A DNA stretch of 64,000 nucleotides from Spirochaetales bacterium. GTDB taxonomy: Bacteria > Spirochaetota > Spirochaetia > JABEVK01. Numbering within the stretch: position 1 is the stretch's first letter; each line of letters starts with the position of its first letter. A program made the position numbers and the translations under genes. Shown one piece after another: positions 28,024 through 36,660 of this stretch. Location: contig CANJXC010000008.1 of NCBI GenBank assembly GCA_947478845.1, positions 82,267-146,266 of the forward strand, in the 5' to 3' direction. A model generated the notes under the pieces. That model made no database searches. It saw nothing but the letters and a program-made list of their open reading frames with translations, and was not told the origin of the DNA.

Positions 28024-28636
28024 AAGGCTGACAACGCTGACCTGAGCACCGCTAAGCTTCCTCGAACTGAACTCGAAAACCGCAGTCGGACCTGATTTTG
28101 AGCCCGAACAATGCAAGGCCTGTGGGTGTTGGACAACGCCTCAGCCAACGTCAAAAGAACGGGAGAAGGTATCGGGCAGAGTCAAAAGCGCGTGGCATGA
28201 TTTCCGGCATCGACAGCCAGACACGGCCGGAACCGTAGCAAAGCACAGATCTGTCGAGCAGCCATCGCCGTCAAACGATGGAAATACTCTTGGAAATTAC
28301 CACGGCCGCCCCGATTGAGGCGCAACCGACCCTGTTCTTCACGTGACGCAGCGCTCGAATTACAAAGAAGGAGAGGGAGGAATACCCCAAGAACAATCTG
28401 CCAGGATTCGACAACCTGGCTCCCTCGGTTGCCCCTGACTTTGGGGGTGCTAATGCCAATGTTCGTGGTGGCCGTGGCACTGCTGCGCACCGGCCGCGAA
28501 GTGTGGCGGGAACGGGCGCAAGGACACTTGGCGAATCCGACTAGGTATTGGTTCATGGCAACAGCAACAAAAAACCGGTAATTCAGCACTTTTTGGAAGC
28601 GCCATAATACCGGTAAGTTGTTTCTCACTAATACTT
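28024..28636. other. Unassigned 0.6-kb stretch, likely degenerate DNA
   Basis: No ORF with protein-like composition, ribosome site or recognisable motif on either strand. Frames of 60-150 codons exist but are Arg/Ser/Cys-rich and overlap each other. It lies between the broken transposase and tRNA-Val and is probably decayed accessory DNA. Confidence 0.5.
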
Positions 28637-28709
28637 TGAGCGATCCAAGATTCGAACTTGGGACTTCTACCGTGTGAAGGTAGCACTCTAACCACTGAGT
28701 TAATCGCCC
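28637..28709 (-). tRNA. tRNA-Val (CAC)
   Basis: Minus-strand cloverleaf: acceptor GGGCGAT/ATCGCTC, anticodon loop TTCACAC between CTACC and GGTAG, T-arm CCAAG-TTCGAAT-CTTGG. CCA is not encoded. It marks the edge of the decayed patch and could have been an integration target. Confidence 0.93.
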
Positions 28710-28793
28710 GAACGAAAATCATCATAGGGGAGGAGGCAGGGAAAGTCAAGAATCCACTTTACAGGGTTAACCAAGGTGAGTTACGGTCTGCGC

Positions 28794-29765
28794 ATGAACT
28801 TCTGGTCCCTCCTTCCGCGTGGCTTTACCGTTCTGGCCCCAATGGAGGATGTTACTGATCACGTTTACCGCCGTCTGGTTTGCGACCAGGGGGAGCCAGA
28901 CGTGCTGATGACGGAGTTCACCTCGGCGGAGATTCTTTGTTCTTCGAAGCCGGAGCGGGCCTTGCAACGGTTGGTGGTTGGAGAGGGGGAACTGACCCGC
29001 AGACCGCTGGTGGCTCAAATATGGGGCAGTGATCCGATGGCGCTCGAGAAGGCCGCCAGGCTTTGCGCTGAAAGGGGTTTTGCGGGAATCGACATCAACA
29101 TGGGTTGCCCGGTCAAAAAGATTTCACGCAAAGGCGCCTGCAGCGCCCTGATACGGTTTCCTGCCCTGGCGGCCGAGCTAATCGAGGCAACCAAAATCGG
29201 CGCTGGCAACCTGCCTGTCAGCGTGAAAACCCGTATCGGCTGGTCGAAGCCAGAAACCGATCAGTGGTGTGGTCACCTTCTGGAACAACGGTTAGCGGCG
29301 CTCACCGTTCATGGGCGCACCGTTAAACAAAAGTCGGAAGGTATGGCCGACTGGCACGAAATTGCCCGCGTGGTGGCTCTCAGAGACACCAAAGCCCCAG
29401 CCACGAAAATCATCGGCAACGGTGACCTCACCCGAGCTAACTCGGCCGAAAAGCTAGCTTCGGGGGTCGATGGGCTGATGTTTGGCCGTGGGGTTTTTGC
29501 CGACCTTGGCGTGTTCCGCCGCGAAGGCTACCGCCCCTATTCCTCTTGGACCGAAGGTGAGAAAATCGCCCTTATGGAGCGGCATCTGACCGACCACTTT
29601 CGAGCCTGGGCAAGCACCAAGGATTACCACCAACTCAAGAAGTTCTTCAAGAATTACACGGTGGGCTTTGAAGGCTGCCTTGTTCTGCGAGAAATGCTGA
29701 TGCAGACCAATACAACTTTCGAAGCGCTAGAGGTGCTTCACCCTTGGCGCACGAGGCTGCGGTAG
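28794..29765 (+). CDS. dus: tRNA-dihydrouridine synthase
   Basis: 323 residues from ATG 28794; an in-frame GTG at 28776 is an alternative. Flavin enzyme reducing uridines in tRNA D-loops. Visible: N-terminal LAPMEDVTD (FMN binding), the catalytic Cys in NMGCPVKKISRKGAC (about 106), VKTRIGW, TVHGRT and GNGDL, all in family order, then the C-terminal helical tRNA-binding domain. The 3' end overlaps the convergent glycosyltransferase gene by 28 bases. Confidence 0.93.
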   Translation: MNFWSLLPRGFTVLAPMEDVTDHVYRRLVCDQGEPDVLMTEFTSAEILCSSKPERALQRLVVGEGELTRRPLVAQIWGSDPMALEKAARLCAERGFAGIDINMGCPVKKISRKGACSALIRFPALAAELIEATKIGAGNLPVSVKTRIGWSKPETDQWCGHLLEQRLAALTVHGRTVKQKSEGMADWHEIARVVALRDTKAPATKIIGNGDLTRANSAEKLASGVDGLMFGRGVFADLGVFRREGYRPYSSWTEGEKIALMERHLTDHFRAWASTKDYHQLKKFFKNYTVGFEGCLVLREMLMQTNTTFEALEVLHPWRTRLR

Positions 29766-30928
29766 AGTGTCTCCAGCCGCGCAGCCATGCGGGCGGAGGT
29801 CCAGTTCTGGCTGTAATCCCAAGCCTCCTGGCTCTTTTGCGCGTAAAGCACCGGGTCGGTGAGCAGTTGGTGCACTCGTAAGGTGAACTCGGCAACATTT
29901 TCACCGACCATGAAGCCTCCGTTATCACCCTCCATTACCTCGAGGGTTCCCATCTTTCCGATGGCAACCACGGGAGTGCGGCACATCATCGACTCGATGG
30001 TGACTAGCCCCTGGGTCTCGGTAACAGAGGCAAAAGTAAACACGTCCGCCAAGGCATAGAGATGCTTCAATTCCGAGCGCTTCACGTAGCCTAGGGGCAA
30101 TACCAAGTCCGATAAACCCATGGAAACGATGTTGCGCTGAAATTGCTCCATGTACGGACCATTTCCTGCAACCAGCAGTGTGGTACCCGGCAGGTCTGGC
30201 TGAAGCCTTTTCACCACGTCGAGCAGGAAATCGACATTCTTTTCCTGACCCATCCTACCCACGGCGAGGAGTAATTTCTTGCCGATCAACTGTGGGTGTC
30301 GCCTCAAGAACTCGCCACTCTCGCGCTCACTGGCCTTGTCCACTCCGCTAAAATCCGAGGGCTCGATGCCCGTCGGAATCACCTGGATGTTTGAAGACAG
30401 CCCGTAGGACTCAAGAACGATCTTCATCGCCCGGGTGGGGACCACTATGGTTTTGGCTTTGCGGAACATCAACCAGGCAAAACTGCGTGCCGCCCACTTG
30501 GCGAAGCCTGCTGGTATCAGAGGAAAGAAGAAGTTGACGTATTTTTCAAAGTACGTGTGGCAGGTCATCACCACTGGAATTCCCCGTCGCTTAGCATAAG
30601 GAATCGAGAACCACGAAAGGCTGAACTCCGTCTGACAATGGATGAGGTCGGGTTCAAACTGGTCCAATTCCGACCAGAAGCGCTTCATCTCAAAAGGGGA
30701 AGAGATGTAATCTTCTTTCGATACCAGAACGCTGAACGATTTCATCCGGTGCACGCGAGCAACGACCGCCACCGGCATGGCACGCTCGGCCTTGGTCATG
30801 GGGTAGGTTGGTGCCCAAAGGCGCACATCGTGCCCATTTTTGATCAGTTCGTCCATGAAAAGCTGAGTTGAGACCGATACGCCATTGATTCGAGGCCAGT
30901 AGGTGTCTGTAGTGTAGGCGATCCTCAA
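29738..30928 (-). CDS. Glycosyltransferase family 4, diacylglycerol glucosyltransferase-like
   Basis: 396 residues with the GT-B fold. N-terminal Rossmann domain starts MRIAYTTDTYWPRINGVSVS; acceptor-side motif CHTYFEKYV; C-terminal donor domain has AVGRMGQEKN, VAGNGPYMEQ and the EX7E motif ETQGLVTIE. The pattern resembles 1,2-diacylglycerol 3-glucosyltransferases that make glycolipids in treponemes and borreliae. Acts on the inner face of the cytoplasmic membrane through amphipathic segments (FFFPLIPAGFAKW). Exact acceptor is inferred. Confidence 0.85.
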   Translation of the reverse strand: MRIAYTTDTYWPRINGVSVSTQLFMDELIKNGHDVRLWAPTYPMTKAERAMPVAVVARVHRMKSFSVLVSKEDYISSPFEMKRFWSELDQFEPDLIHCQTEFSLSWFSIPYAKRRGIPVVMTCHTYFEKYVNFFFPLIPAGFAKWAARSFAWLMFRKAKTIVVPTRAMKIVLESYGLSSNIQVIPTGIEPSDFSGVDKASERESGEFLRRHPQLIGKKLLLAVGRMGQEKNVDFLLDVVKRLQPDLPGTTLLVAGNGPYMEQFQRNIVSMGLSDLVLPLGYVKRSELKHLYALADVFTFASVTETQGLVTIESMMCRTPVVAIGKMGTLEVMEGDNGGFMVGENVAEFTLRVHQLLTDPVLYAQKSQEAWDYSQNWTSARMAARLETLYRSLVRQG

Positions 30929-30984
30929 GATGGTCTCCTAGAAATCACATTGCCAGTTGACGGTCGTCTCGCTCCAGGTAAGGC

Positions 30985-31056
30985 TACCTCCTACGGGGAT
31001 CGAACCCGTGTTTCAGGAATGAGAATCCTGAGTCCTAACCACTAGACGAAGGAGGC
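30985..31056 (-). tRNA. tRNA-Glu (CTC)
   Basis: Acceptor GCCTCCT/AGGAGGT with one G-T pair, anticodon loop TTCTCAT in a CAGGA/TCCTG stem, T-arm ACGGG-TTCGATC-CCCGT. CCA is not encoded. Nearly identical outside the anticodon arm to the neighbour at 31094-31165, a tandem duplication that diverged to read the other Glu codon. Confidence 0.94.
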
Positions 31057-31093
31057 GTGAACACAAAAAAAGGATGCCGCAACATCCCCTATT

Positions 31094-31165
31094 TACCTCC
31101 TACGGGGATCGAACCCGTGTTGGTGGAATGAAAATCCACTGTCCTAACCACTAGACGAAGGAGGC
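31094..31165 (-). tRNA. tRNA-Glu (TTC)
   Basis: Same body as the adjacent tRNA-Glu (CTC) but with anticodon loop TTTTCAT in a GTGGA/TCCAC stem. CCA is not encoded. Confidence 0.94.
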
Positions 31166-31181
31166 CTGTTTTCACCGAACT

Positions 31182-31254
31182 TGAGCTGGACAGGATTCGA
31201 ACCTGTGACCCTCGCCTTAAAAGGGCGGTGCTCTACCTGCTGAGCTACCAGCCC
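31182..31254 (-). tRNA. tRNA-Lys (TTT)
   Basis: Acceptor GGGCTGG/CCAGCTC, anticodon loop CTTTTAA, T-arm ACAGG-TTCGAAT-CCTGT; the outer pair of the anticodon stem is mismatched. CCA is not encoded. First of the leftward Lys-Glu-Glu trio. Confidence 0.92.
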
Positions 31255-31312
31255 GATGACGGAGAGAAATATAGGATACGTGATCTTCTTTTGTCAAGGC
31301 AACCGAATGGAA

Positions 31313-32458
31313 CTAGAAGCGCACCGCGACGTCTGCTGCTACACCGGGTTTGCGACTTTTGCCCGTGAACTGCCCGAGTTCGTCGGAGTAGACCGCTATG
31401 TTGACGTCGAGGAAAAGAAGGTGGGCGCCGATTCCCGCAGTGAACCAGCCTTGATTGAGTCCCGCTCGAACCGAAAGGAAGGAGAGCAACTTCACTTCGC
31501 CACCGAAATGCGAACTGGCCAACAGCGAGGGAGCTGTGATGCTCATCAACAGCGGGATCGAAAAGTCCGCTTGCAGTCGAGGTTGCAGCAGAGATCCGAG
31601 AGTGCCCATTTCCGGTGTGTAGGAAAAGCCCGGGTTGATAGACATGGCCGTTAGGAAAGAGTCACCGCTCACCGCAGTGCCCCCCGTTGAGGGAAGGTTG
31701 AACGCGGCCAAGATATCGGAAGCCAAATAACTTTTCATCGTGTACTTGGTACCACCTAGATCGCGGATCGTCATTCCGACCGAAAAGGGACCCCATTCGG
31801 CGAGTGTTCCGATGTCGAAGGCCATGGCAAAGCCGTTGTACAAGCTCACAGCCCCGGTCATGGCCTTGGTGGCGTCACTGAGGCCAAAGGTGCCATAAGT
31901 TCGCTGCATGGGTCGCACATCGAGTCCGACTTTGATTTTGAACTCATTCACGGGGATATTGAGGGCATAGCCGATCACTGCACACTGGGTGACATCTGCG
32001 GTGACGATGGCTCCGAGCAGAGACGCCCCCTTGGTGTAGGCGCTGGCCTGCGTGACCAAGCCTAGGCCTAAGCCACCGCCGACCCAGCCTATCCCTACGC
32101 CGCCTTCCCCGCCAATGCCATCCGAGGTGATGATTGTATTCAAGGCACTCGCAATGGACGGGATATTTCCCGACATCAGAACGCTGAGGTTACTGACAAT
32201 TGGGTTCAGCGACGACGGTGAGACATTGAAGGTCGGGTTGAGGGTAGTCGCCGTGAGGCTCCAACGCTCGACGGCAAAGCCCGCTGGATTGACGAACAAG
32301 GAATTGTAGCCTTTCGAAACCGCTTGGAACGCGCCGCCTTGGGCCTTGACCTCGGGGGTAACGGGAGCAAAAGTGGGGAGGTAAATGTCAGAGGCAAACC
32401 CAGCCGAAAGAGCAAAGCAGGTTAAAACCACCGAAAAAATCAGTTTCACTTCATTCAT
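31313..32458 (-). CDS. Outer-membrane beta-barrel protein, FadL/UPF0164-like
   Basis: 381 residues with a signal peptide (about 1-22, cut after SAGFA). The mature protein has alternating-residue barrel strands rich in Gly and Thr and ends in VAADVAVRF; a terminal Phe is the usual signal for the BAM machinery. The N-terminal GGAFQAVSKGYNSLFVNPAG motif resembles the NPAG/NPAA plug of FadL-type long-chain fatty-acid channels and spirochaetal UPF0164 proteins. GAGGA precedes the ATG. It follows the lipoprotein gene by 15 bases, so the two are one operon and may form a complex. Confidence 0.78.
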   Translation of the reverse strand: MNEVKLIFSVVLTCFALSAGFASDIYLPTFAPVTPEVKAQGGAFQAVSKGYNSLFVNPAGFAVERWSLTATTLNPTFNVSPSSLNPIVSNLSVLMSGNIPSIASALNTIITSDGIGGEGGVGIGWVGGGLGLGLVTQASAYTKGASLLGAIVTADVTQCAVIGYALNIPVNEFKIKVGLDVRPMQRTYGTFGLSDATKAMTGAVSLYNGFAMAFDIGTLAEWGPFSVGMTIRDLGGTKYTMKSYLASDILAAFNLPSTGGTAVSGDSFLTAMSINPGFSYTPEMGTLGSLLQPRLQADFSIPLLMSITAPSLLASSHFGGEVKLLSFLSVRAGLNQGWFTAGIGAHLLFLDVNIAVYSDELGQFTGKSRKPGVAADVAVRF

Positions 32459-32473
32459 AGCAGCATCCTCAAA

Positions 32474-33313
32474 TTAGATGGGCAACACACCCATAAGGGT
32501 TGTCACATAGGAATAGGGGTTGGTACCCTGGGTTGTTGAAGTCCCTGAAACCGCGTCAGAGAGGTAGCCCATCTGTGTACCAACAGTGGGAAAACTGCCG
32601 CCCGTGAGGAAGGTGTTCGGATCAGGGCTTGCCAGCAACGCCGCAACGGCCGTCGCCGCAGCTTTCCTTCCATCAGCAGTGGCTAGGTCCTCGCCCGTAC
32701 TCGCCATCAAGGCACTCATGGTGGCCGAAACCACACCCACCTGTGCAGTGGTGCCACTATCGGAACCACTAAAGAAACTAGTGGTACTACCAGCGGATGC
32801 CGTGCTTAGTACCGAAAACGAGTTGCCAATCGTCGCCATGCTATCGAGGGTGGAAAGTAAGGCCTCGGGGGAGAGGCCGGTAAAGAAGCCGCTGACCAAG
32901 GACTGCACCGCTGTCCCCTGATTGGAGCCGCTGGCGAGCGAGGATGCGCCACCTGAGGCTAGGCTCAACAGCGGGCCAACAGCGTTATTCACGACCGAAA
33001 GGGTCGAGGTCGCATTCGTCGTAACATAGATAAAGTCTTTGGCGGCTTGCAGCTGCACCGCTGTATCTGTGCTAGCCATGCCGGCCTGGAGGGTTGTTTG
33101 CACCGCTGCCAACGCTGTCGCATCTTGAGCGAGGGAATCGATGAAACCCGGATCACTCGTGAGCTTCAGGCTCAACAGAGTTGCCGTTGCAGGAAGATCC
33201 GCAAGTACCAGCTTCGGAGGCTGATCAATAGCCTCAAAAGCGTTCATGTCAAACAAGTTAGCGCACCCTGAAAGGACAAAAACGCAACTAAACAGCCCCA
33301 AGGGTAACTTCAT
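32474..33313 (-). CDS. Lipoprotein of unknown function
   Basis: 279 residues from ATG 33313, chosen for its GAGGAG site and because the signal peptide MKLPLGLFSCVFVLSGC begins there. Lipobox LSGC with Cys17 as the lipidation site. The mature part is a low-complexity Ser/Thr/Ala-rich helical protein with no recognised domain. Upstream is an extended -10 promoter; downstream is the barrel protein gene. Likely anchored in a membrane facing the periplasm or the surface. Confidence 0.8.
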   Translation of the reverse strand: MKLPLGLFSCVFVLSGCANLFDMNAFEAIDQPPKLVLADLPATATLLSLKLTSDPGFIDSLAQDATALAAVQTTLQAGMASTDTAVQLQAAKDFIYVTTNATSTLSVVNNAVGPLLSLASGGASSLASGSNQGTAVQSLVSGFFTGLSPEALLSTLDSMATIGNSFSVLSTASAGSTTSFFSGSDSGTTAQVGVVSATMSALMASTGEDLATADGRKAAATAVAALLASPDPNTFLTGGSFPTVGTQMGYLSDAVSGTSTTQGTNPYSYVTTLMGVLPI

Positions 33314-33332
33314 GTTTGAACTCCTCGTCTTC

Positions 33333-33341
33333 ATTATAGCA
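33333..33341 (-). promoter_or_regulatory. Extended -10 promoter of the lipoprotein/barrel operon
   Basis: Minus-strand TGC-TATAAT, a perfect -10 with the TGn extension, about 20 bases before the lipoprotein start; no good -35 is seen. Confidence 0.55.
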
Positions 33342-33387
33342 TCCACATCTGGAATTTACCATAAAACCAAAGTATGGTTTCGGGTCT

Positions 33388-33873
33388 ATGGAAATTTTGA
33401 AATACCCTTCAGAAGTCCTGCGCCAGAAGACGCTGCCGGTGGTGGACTTCGACAAAAACCTCAAACAGTTCACCGATTCCATGATCACGACCATGCTCGA
33501 GGGCAGGGGAATTGGGCTGGCGGCGCCGCAAGTAGGTACGCTGCTTTCGGTCTTTGTCCTACAGGTGGAAGAAGGAAAGCCCTTGGTGTTCGTCAACCCT
33601 GAAATTGTTGGAACCAGCATGGAAACTATTGCCTACGAAGAAGGATGCCTATCGATTCCGGGACTGTACGAGGAAGTCGTTCGGCCCGAGGCAGTTCAGA
33701 TTCAGGGGTTCAACGTCAAAGGCCGGCGGATCAAGATGGAGTGTGCCGACCTGCTTGCCCGGGTGTTTCAGCATGAACTCGACCATCTCAGGGGTGTTTT
33801 GTTCATCGACTATCTCAACGACATGAAACGTGACCGGCTTCTAGCCCAGTACCAGAAGAACCTCAAAAAATGA
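33388..33873 (+). CDS. def: Peptide deformylase
   Basis: 161 residues, standard length. Removes the N-formyl group from new proteins. All three metal/active-site motifs are present: GIGLAAPQVG (42-51), EEGCLSIP (about 85) and HELDHLRG (about 131-138). Overlaps fmt by 4 bases, placing the enzymes that add and remove the formyl group in one transcript. Confidence 0.97.
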   Translation: MEILKYPSEVLRQKTLPVVDFDKNLKQFTDSMITTMLEGRGIGLAAPQVGTLLSVFVLQVEEGKPLVFVNPEIVGTSMETIAYEEGCLSIPGLYEEVVRPEAVQIQGFNVKGRRIKMECADLLARVFQHELDHLRGVLFIDYLNDMKRDRLLAQYQKNLKK

Positions 33874-34811
33874 GAATCCTTTTTGCCGCGACCCCAGGCA
33901 TCGCAGTTCCTACCCTGCGCGCCCTCGCTGCCAGCGGCCACTCGGTCAGTGTTCTCACCACCATGCCTGCTCCCACTGGTCGTGGTGGTCGGCTGTTGCC
34001 CTCCGAAATTGACCGGGAGGCTACCGGCCTGGGCTTGGAGTGTGTAAGGGCTGAAAAACTCGATGGTGGGGTGCGTTCGCTCCTTGAGGGTCGGTTTGAC
34101 CTTTTGGTCAGCTTCGCTTTCGGGAAGATCTTCGGACCGAAGTTTCTAGGTTTGTTCCCTCGGGGCGGGCTCAATGTGCACCCATCGCTTCTCCCACGGT
34201 GGAGAGGGCCCTCTCCCCTCGCCGCTGCCATCAGGGCCTGCGACTCCCAAACCGGCCTGAGCCTTCAATGGCTCGACCTTGAAATGGACAAGGGAGACCT
34301 GCTGTTCCAGACCCATCGGCCCCTTGAGGGCACCGAGACCACCGCGCTGCTGACCCTCTGGGCCGCCGAGGCCGCTCCTGGGGCTCTTCTTCCTGTTCTG
34401 GCGGCCCTCGAGAGCGGAAAGGCCACAAGTTGGCGCCAAGAAGAATCCTTGGCTACGTATTGTTCTCTCATCCAAAAAACCGATGGCCGTCTCGACTGGA
34501 GCCGTGGCGCCCGCGAGCTCGACGCTTTAGTCAGGGCCAGCAATCCGTGGCCAGGGGCGACAACCTTTTGGAACCGACATCCGCTGACGTTTTGGGATTC
34601 CCGCCATTGTCTTGAAACTACCGAAGATGCCAAACACCCTCCCGGAACAGTACTTCGCCTAGACAAGTCAACTGGCCTTTTGATAAAAACAGGAGACGGT
34701 CTTCTGGTTGCCAGGGAACTTCAGCTCCCCGCCAGGAAAAGCTTGGACTACCGGAGCTTCCTGAACGGCAGCCCTGGACTGATCGGTTCCCTTCTTGGAG
34801 ACGCCTCATGA
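33870..34811 (+). CDS. fmt: Methionyl-tRNA formyltransferase
   Basis: 313 residues. Transfers formyl from 10-formyl-THF to initiator Met-tRNA. N-terminal Rossmann domain contains the NVHPSLLPRWRGPSPLAAAI motif (catalytic Asn, His); the DLEMDKGDLL motif follows; the C-terminal barrel starts near 215. Overlaps def upstream and the PASTA gene downstream, by 4 bases each. Confidence 0.96.
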   Translation: MRILFAATPGIAVPTLRALAASGHSVSVLTTMPAPTGRGGRLLPSEIDREATGLGLECVRAEKLDGGVRSLLEGRFDLLVSFAFGKIFGPKFLGLFPRGGLNVHPSLLPRWRGPSPLAAAIRACDSQTGLSLQWLDLEMDKGDLLFQTHRPLEGTETTALLTLWAAEAAPGALLPVLAALESGKATSWRQEESLATYCSLIQKTDGRLDWSRGARELDALVRASNPWPGATTFWNRHPLTFWDSRHCLETTEDAKHPPGTVLRLDKSTGLLIKTGDGLLVARELQLPARKSLDYRSFLNGSPGLIGSLLGDAS

Positions 34812-35929
34812 GCAGCCCCGCATCCCCGAAAACCGCCAAACTCAAAAAAGTGCCAAAGTCTCCCCGCAACTCACCGGGGTTTCTCGACCTTCTGCGCCTG
34901 CTGTGGAAAAACCTCAAACGTCTGGTCAAGCGGGTACTTCCTACGGCAAACGACGATCAGAACGCCCGGCTCTTCAAGAAAATGGCCTGGTCGCTCACGG
35001 GCATGGCTTTTCTCATGGTTTTTTTCGCGTTCACAGCCTTCTTTTTCAGCCTGAAAGGTCAGGAAGAAACCATGGTTCCCAAGGTGGTCGGCAAAGACCT
35101 CGTTTCCGCCATCCTCGATTTGCAGGAAAAGGAATTGGTACCTGTGGTCCAGGTGAAGTTCTCTACCGATCCCCGAGACAAGGGAAACGTGATTGGCCAG
35201 GACCCTCAGGGCGGTTTACTCAGCAAATCGGGCCGTCAGGTCACGTTGTGGGTGTCCAAGGGTGCCATCGTCGACACGGTGGAGAACTTCGTTGGTATGA
35301 ATGTCAACGATGTTCAGCTGCATTTGAAAACCCTTTTCGCCTCGCAAGCCCAACCGCTGATCACCCTAGGCAACGACCCGACCTACATCAACAACAGCGC
35401 GCCCGAAGGAACGGTACTGGAGCAGCAACCTGTCGCCGGCACCTCGCTTAGTTCCCCCGTGGCTTTAAAGATGATCGTAAGCCGGGGACCGAAGGGGCAG
35501 ACGGTGAAAGTGGGAGCCTACACCAACCAGTCGTGGACCGATGCTCTGGTTTCGCTTTCCGCTGACAACCTTCCTTTCCAGATCAGCCTCCGTAAAGCCG
35601 ACCCGAACGAAAAACCCGGCCAATTCGTGTCACAAGCCCCCGCGGCCGGCGCGGAGTTGGCCAAGGGAACTCCCATCAACCTGACGTTGACCGAGCCCAC
35701 GCCCCTTCCGGATGGCCGGGTGTTCCGCCTGCTCGTCACCACGTTGCCCGAATATCCGATCATGATCGACTTGAAGGTGACGCTCAAGAAACTTTCGGCG
35801 GAATCTGTCATTTTGCTGCAGATGAAACACCCCGGTGGAGTCTTTCAGCTGCCTTACTTCGGGACCCCGGGAGACATCATCACCATACAGGTCCTCGACA
35901 AGGATGTGTTTTCGCAGAAGGTGGAATGA
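34808..35929 (+). CDS. PASTA-domain membrane protein
   Basis: 373 residues: a basic cytoplasmic N-terminus, one membrane helix (about 59-82), three PASTA repeats (about 90-295; KVVGKDLVSAI, NFVGMNVNDVQ, KVGAYTNQSWTDAL) and a C-terminal extension. PASTA domains bind peptidoglycan precursors. No kinase or penicillin-binding domain is fused, so it is probably a stand-alone cell-wall sensor or scaffold. Overlaps fmt (4 bases) and birA (ATGA). Confidence 0.9.
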   Translation: MSSPASPKTAKLKKVPKSPRNSPGFLDLLRLLWKNLKRLVKRVLPTANDDQNARLFKKMAWSLTGMAFLMVFFAFTAFFFSLKGQEETMVPKVVGKDLVSAILDLQEKELVPVVQVKFSTDPRDKGNVIGQDPQGGLLSKSGRQVTLWVSKGAIVDTVENFVGMNVNDVQLHLKTLFASQAQPLITLGNDPTYINNSAPEGTVLEQQPVAGTSLSSPVALKMIVSRGPKGQTVKVGAYTNQSWTDALVSLSADNLPFQISLRKADPNEKPGQFVSQAPAAGAELAKGTPINLTLTEPTPLPDGRVFRLLVTTLPEYPIMIDLKVTLKKLSAESVILLQMKHPGGVFQLPYFGTPGDIITIQVLDKDVFSQKVE

Positions 35930-36660
35930 CGCCCCTCGCGCTGCCCAATCCTTGGGGAGGCTCGTGCTGGTTTGTGGAAACCGCCGGCAGCACGATGAGC
36001 TTGGCTCTCGAGCTCGAAGCCCGGGGTGAGCCTTCCGGTACGCTGGTGCAGGCAGGAGAACAGACCGAGGGCATGGGCCGCCATGTTGGAAGGCGATGGG
36101 AAAGTCCGCGAGGCAGCAGCTTAGCCTTCACGGTGTTTTGGCGTTCCGAAGCCCTGAGGCCGCATCCGTTAGCCATCTCGCTGCGGCTGGGTTTGGGGGT
36201 GTGCCGGTGGCTTGAAAGTCTCCCGTGGGCGGTTGGTCCTTCGGTATCGCTCAAATGGCCCAACGACCTTTACCTCAACGGCCGCAAAGTGGGAGGAATC
36301 CTGGTCCGCCGACGCCTTCCTTTTGAAACCGGGTCGGTCCACGCCGGCTTAGGCATTAATCTCGGCCAGAGAGAGTTTAAAGGCGATTACCGGCACACCC
36401 CTACCTCGCTGGCTGCCGAGGGCTTGGCTCTTGAATCAGGAAAAGCCCTTGAGGGCCTTTTGCCTCTGCTGGCACAGAGTCTCGAAGAGGTTCAAGCTAG
36501 GGAGGCCTGTGAAAAGCGTCTTTGGAAGCTCGGTGACTGTCTCGAAGTTGTGGCTCCGGGAGGTAACCCGGTGAAGGGTCAAGTTGTCGGATTGACGCAG
36601 GAGGGAAAGCTCATCTTGGAGACTCCCTCGGGTCAATTGGAGCTCAGCTCGGGGGAATGA
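35926..36660 (+). CDS. birA: Biotin--protein ligase, catalytic form without DNA-binding domain
   Basis: 244 residues. Attaches biotin to carboxylase carrier domains. Motifs: GMGRHVGRRW (biotin/ATP loop, family GRGRxGRxW), LKWPNDLYL, KVGGILV and a C-terminal SH3-like cap. There is no N-terminal helix-turn-helix, so it does not act as the biotin repressor. The PASTA gene upstream overlaps it by 4 bases, and the convergent photolyase gene overlaps its 3' end by 17 bases. Confidence 0.92.
   Translation: MTPLALPNPWGGSCWFVETAGSTMSLALELEARGEPSGTLVQAGEQTEGMGRHVGRRWESPRGSSLAFTVFWRSEALRPHPLAISLRLGLGVCRWLESLPWAVGPSVSLKWPNDLYLNGRKVGGILVRRRLPFETGSVHAGLGINLGQREFKGDYRHTPTSLAAEGLALESGKALEGLLPLLAQSLEEVQAREACEKRLWKLGDCLEVVAPGGNPVKGQVVGLTQEGKLILETPSGQLELSSGE

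Noticed and set aside
28182..28628. 148-codon minus-strand frame as a transposase piece
   Set aside because: Composition is not protein-like and no transposase motif could be placed in any frame; left as unassigned.
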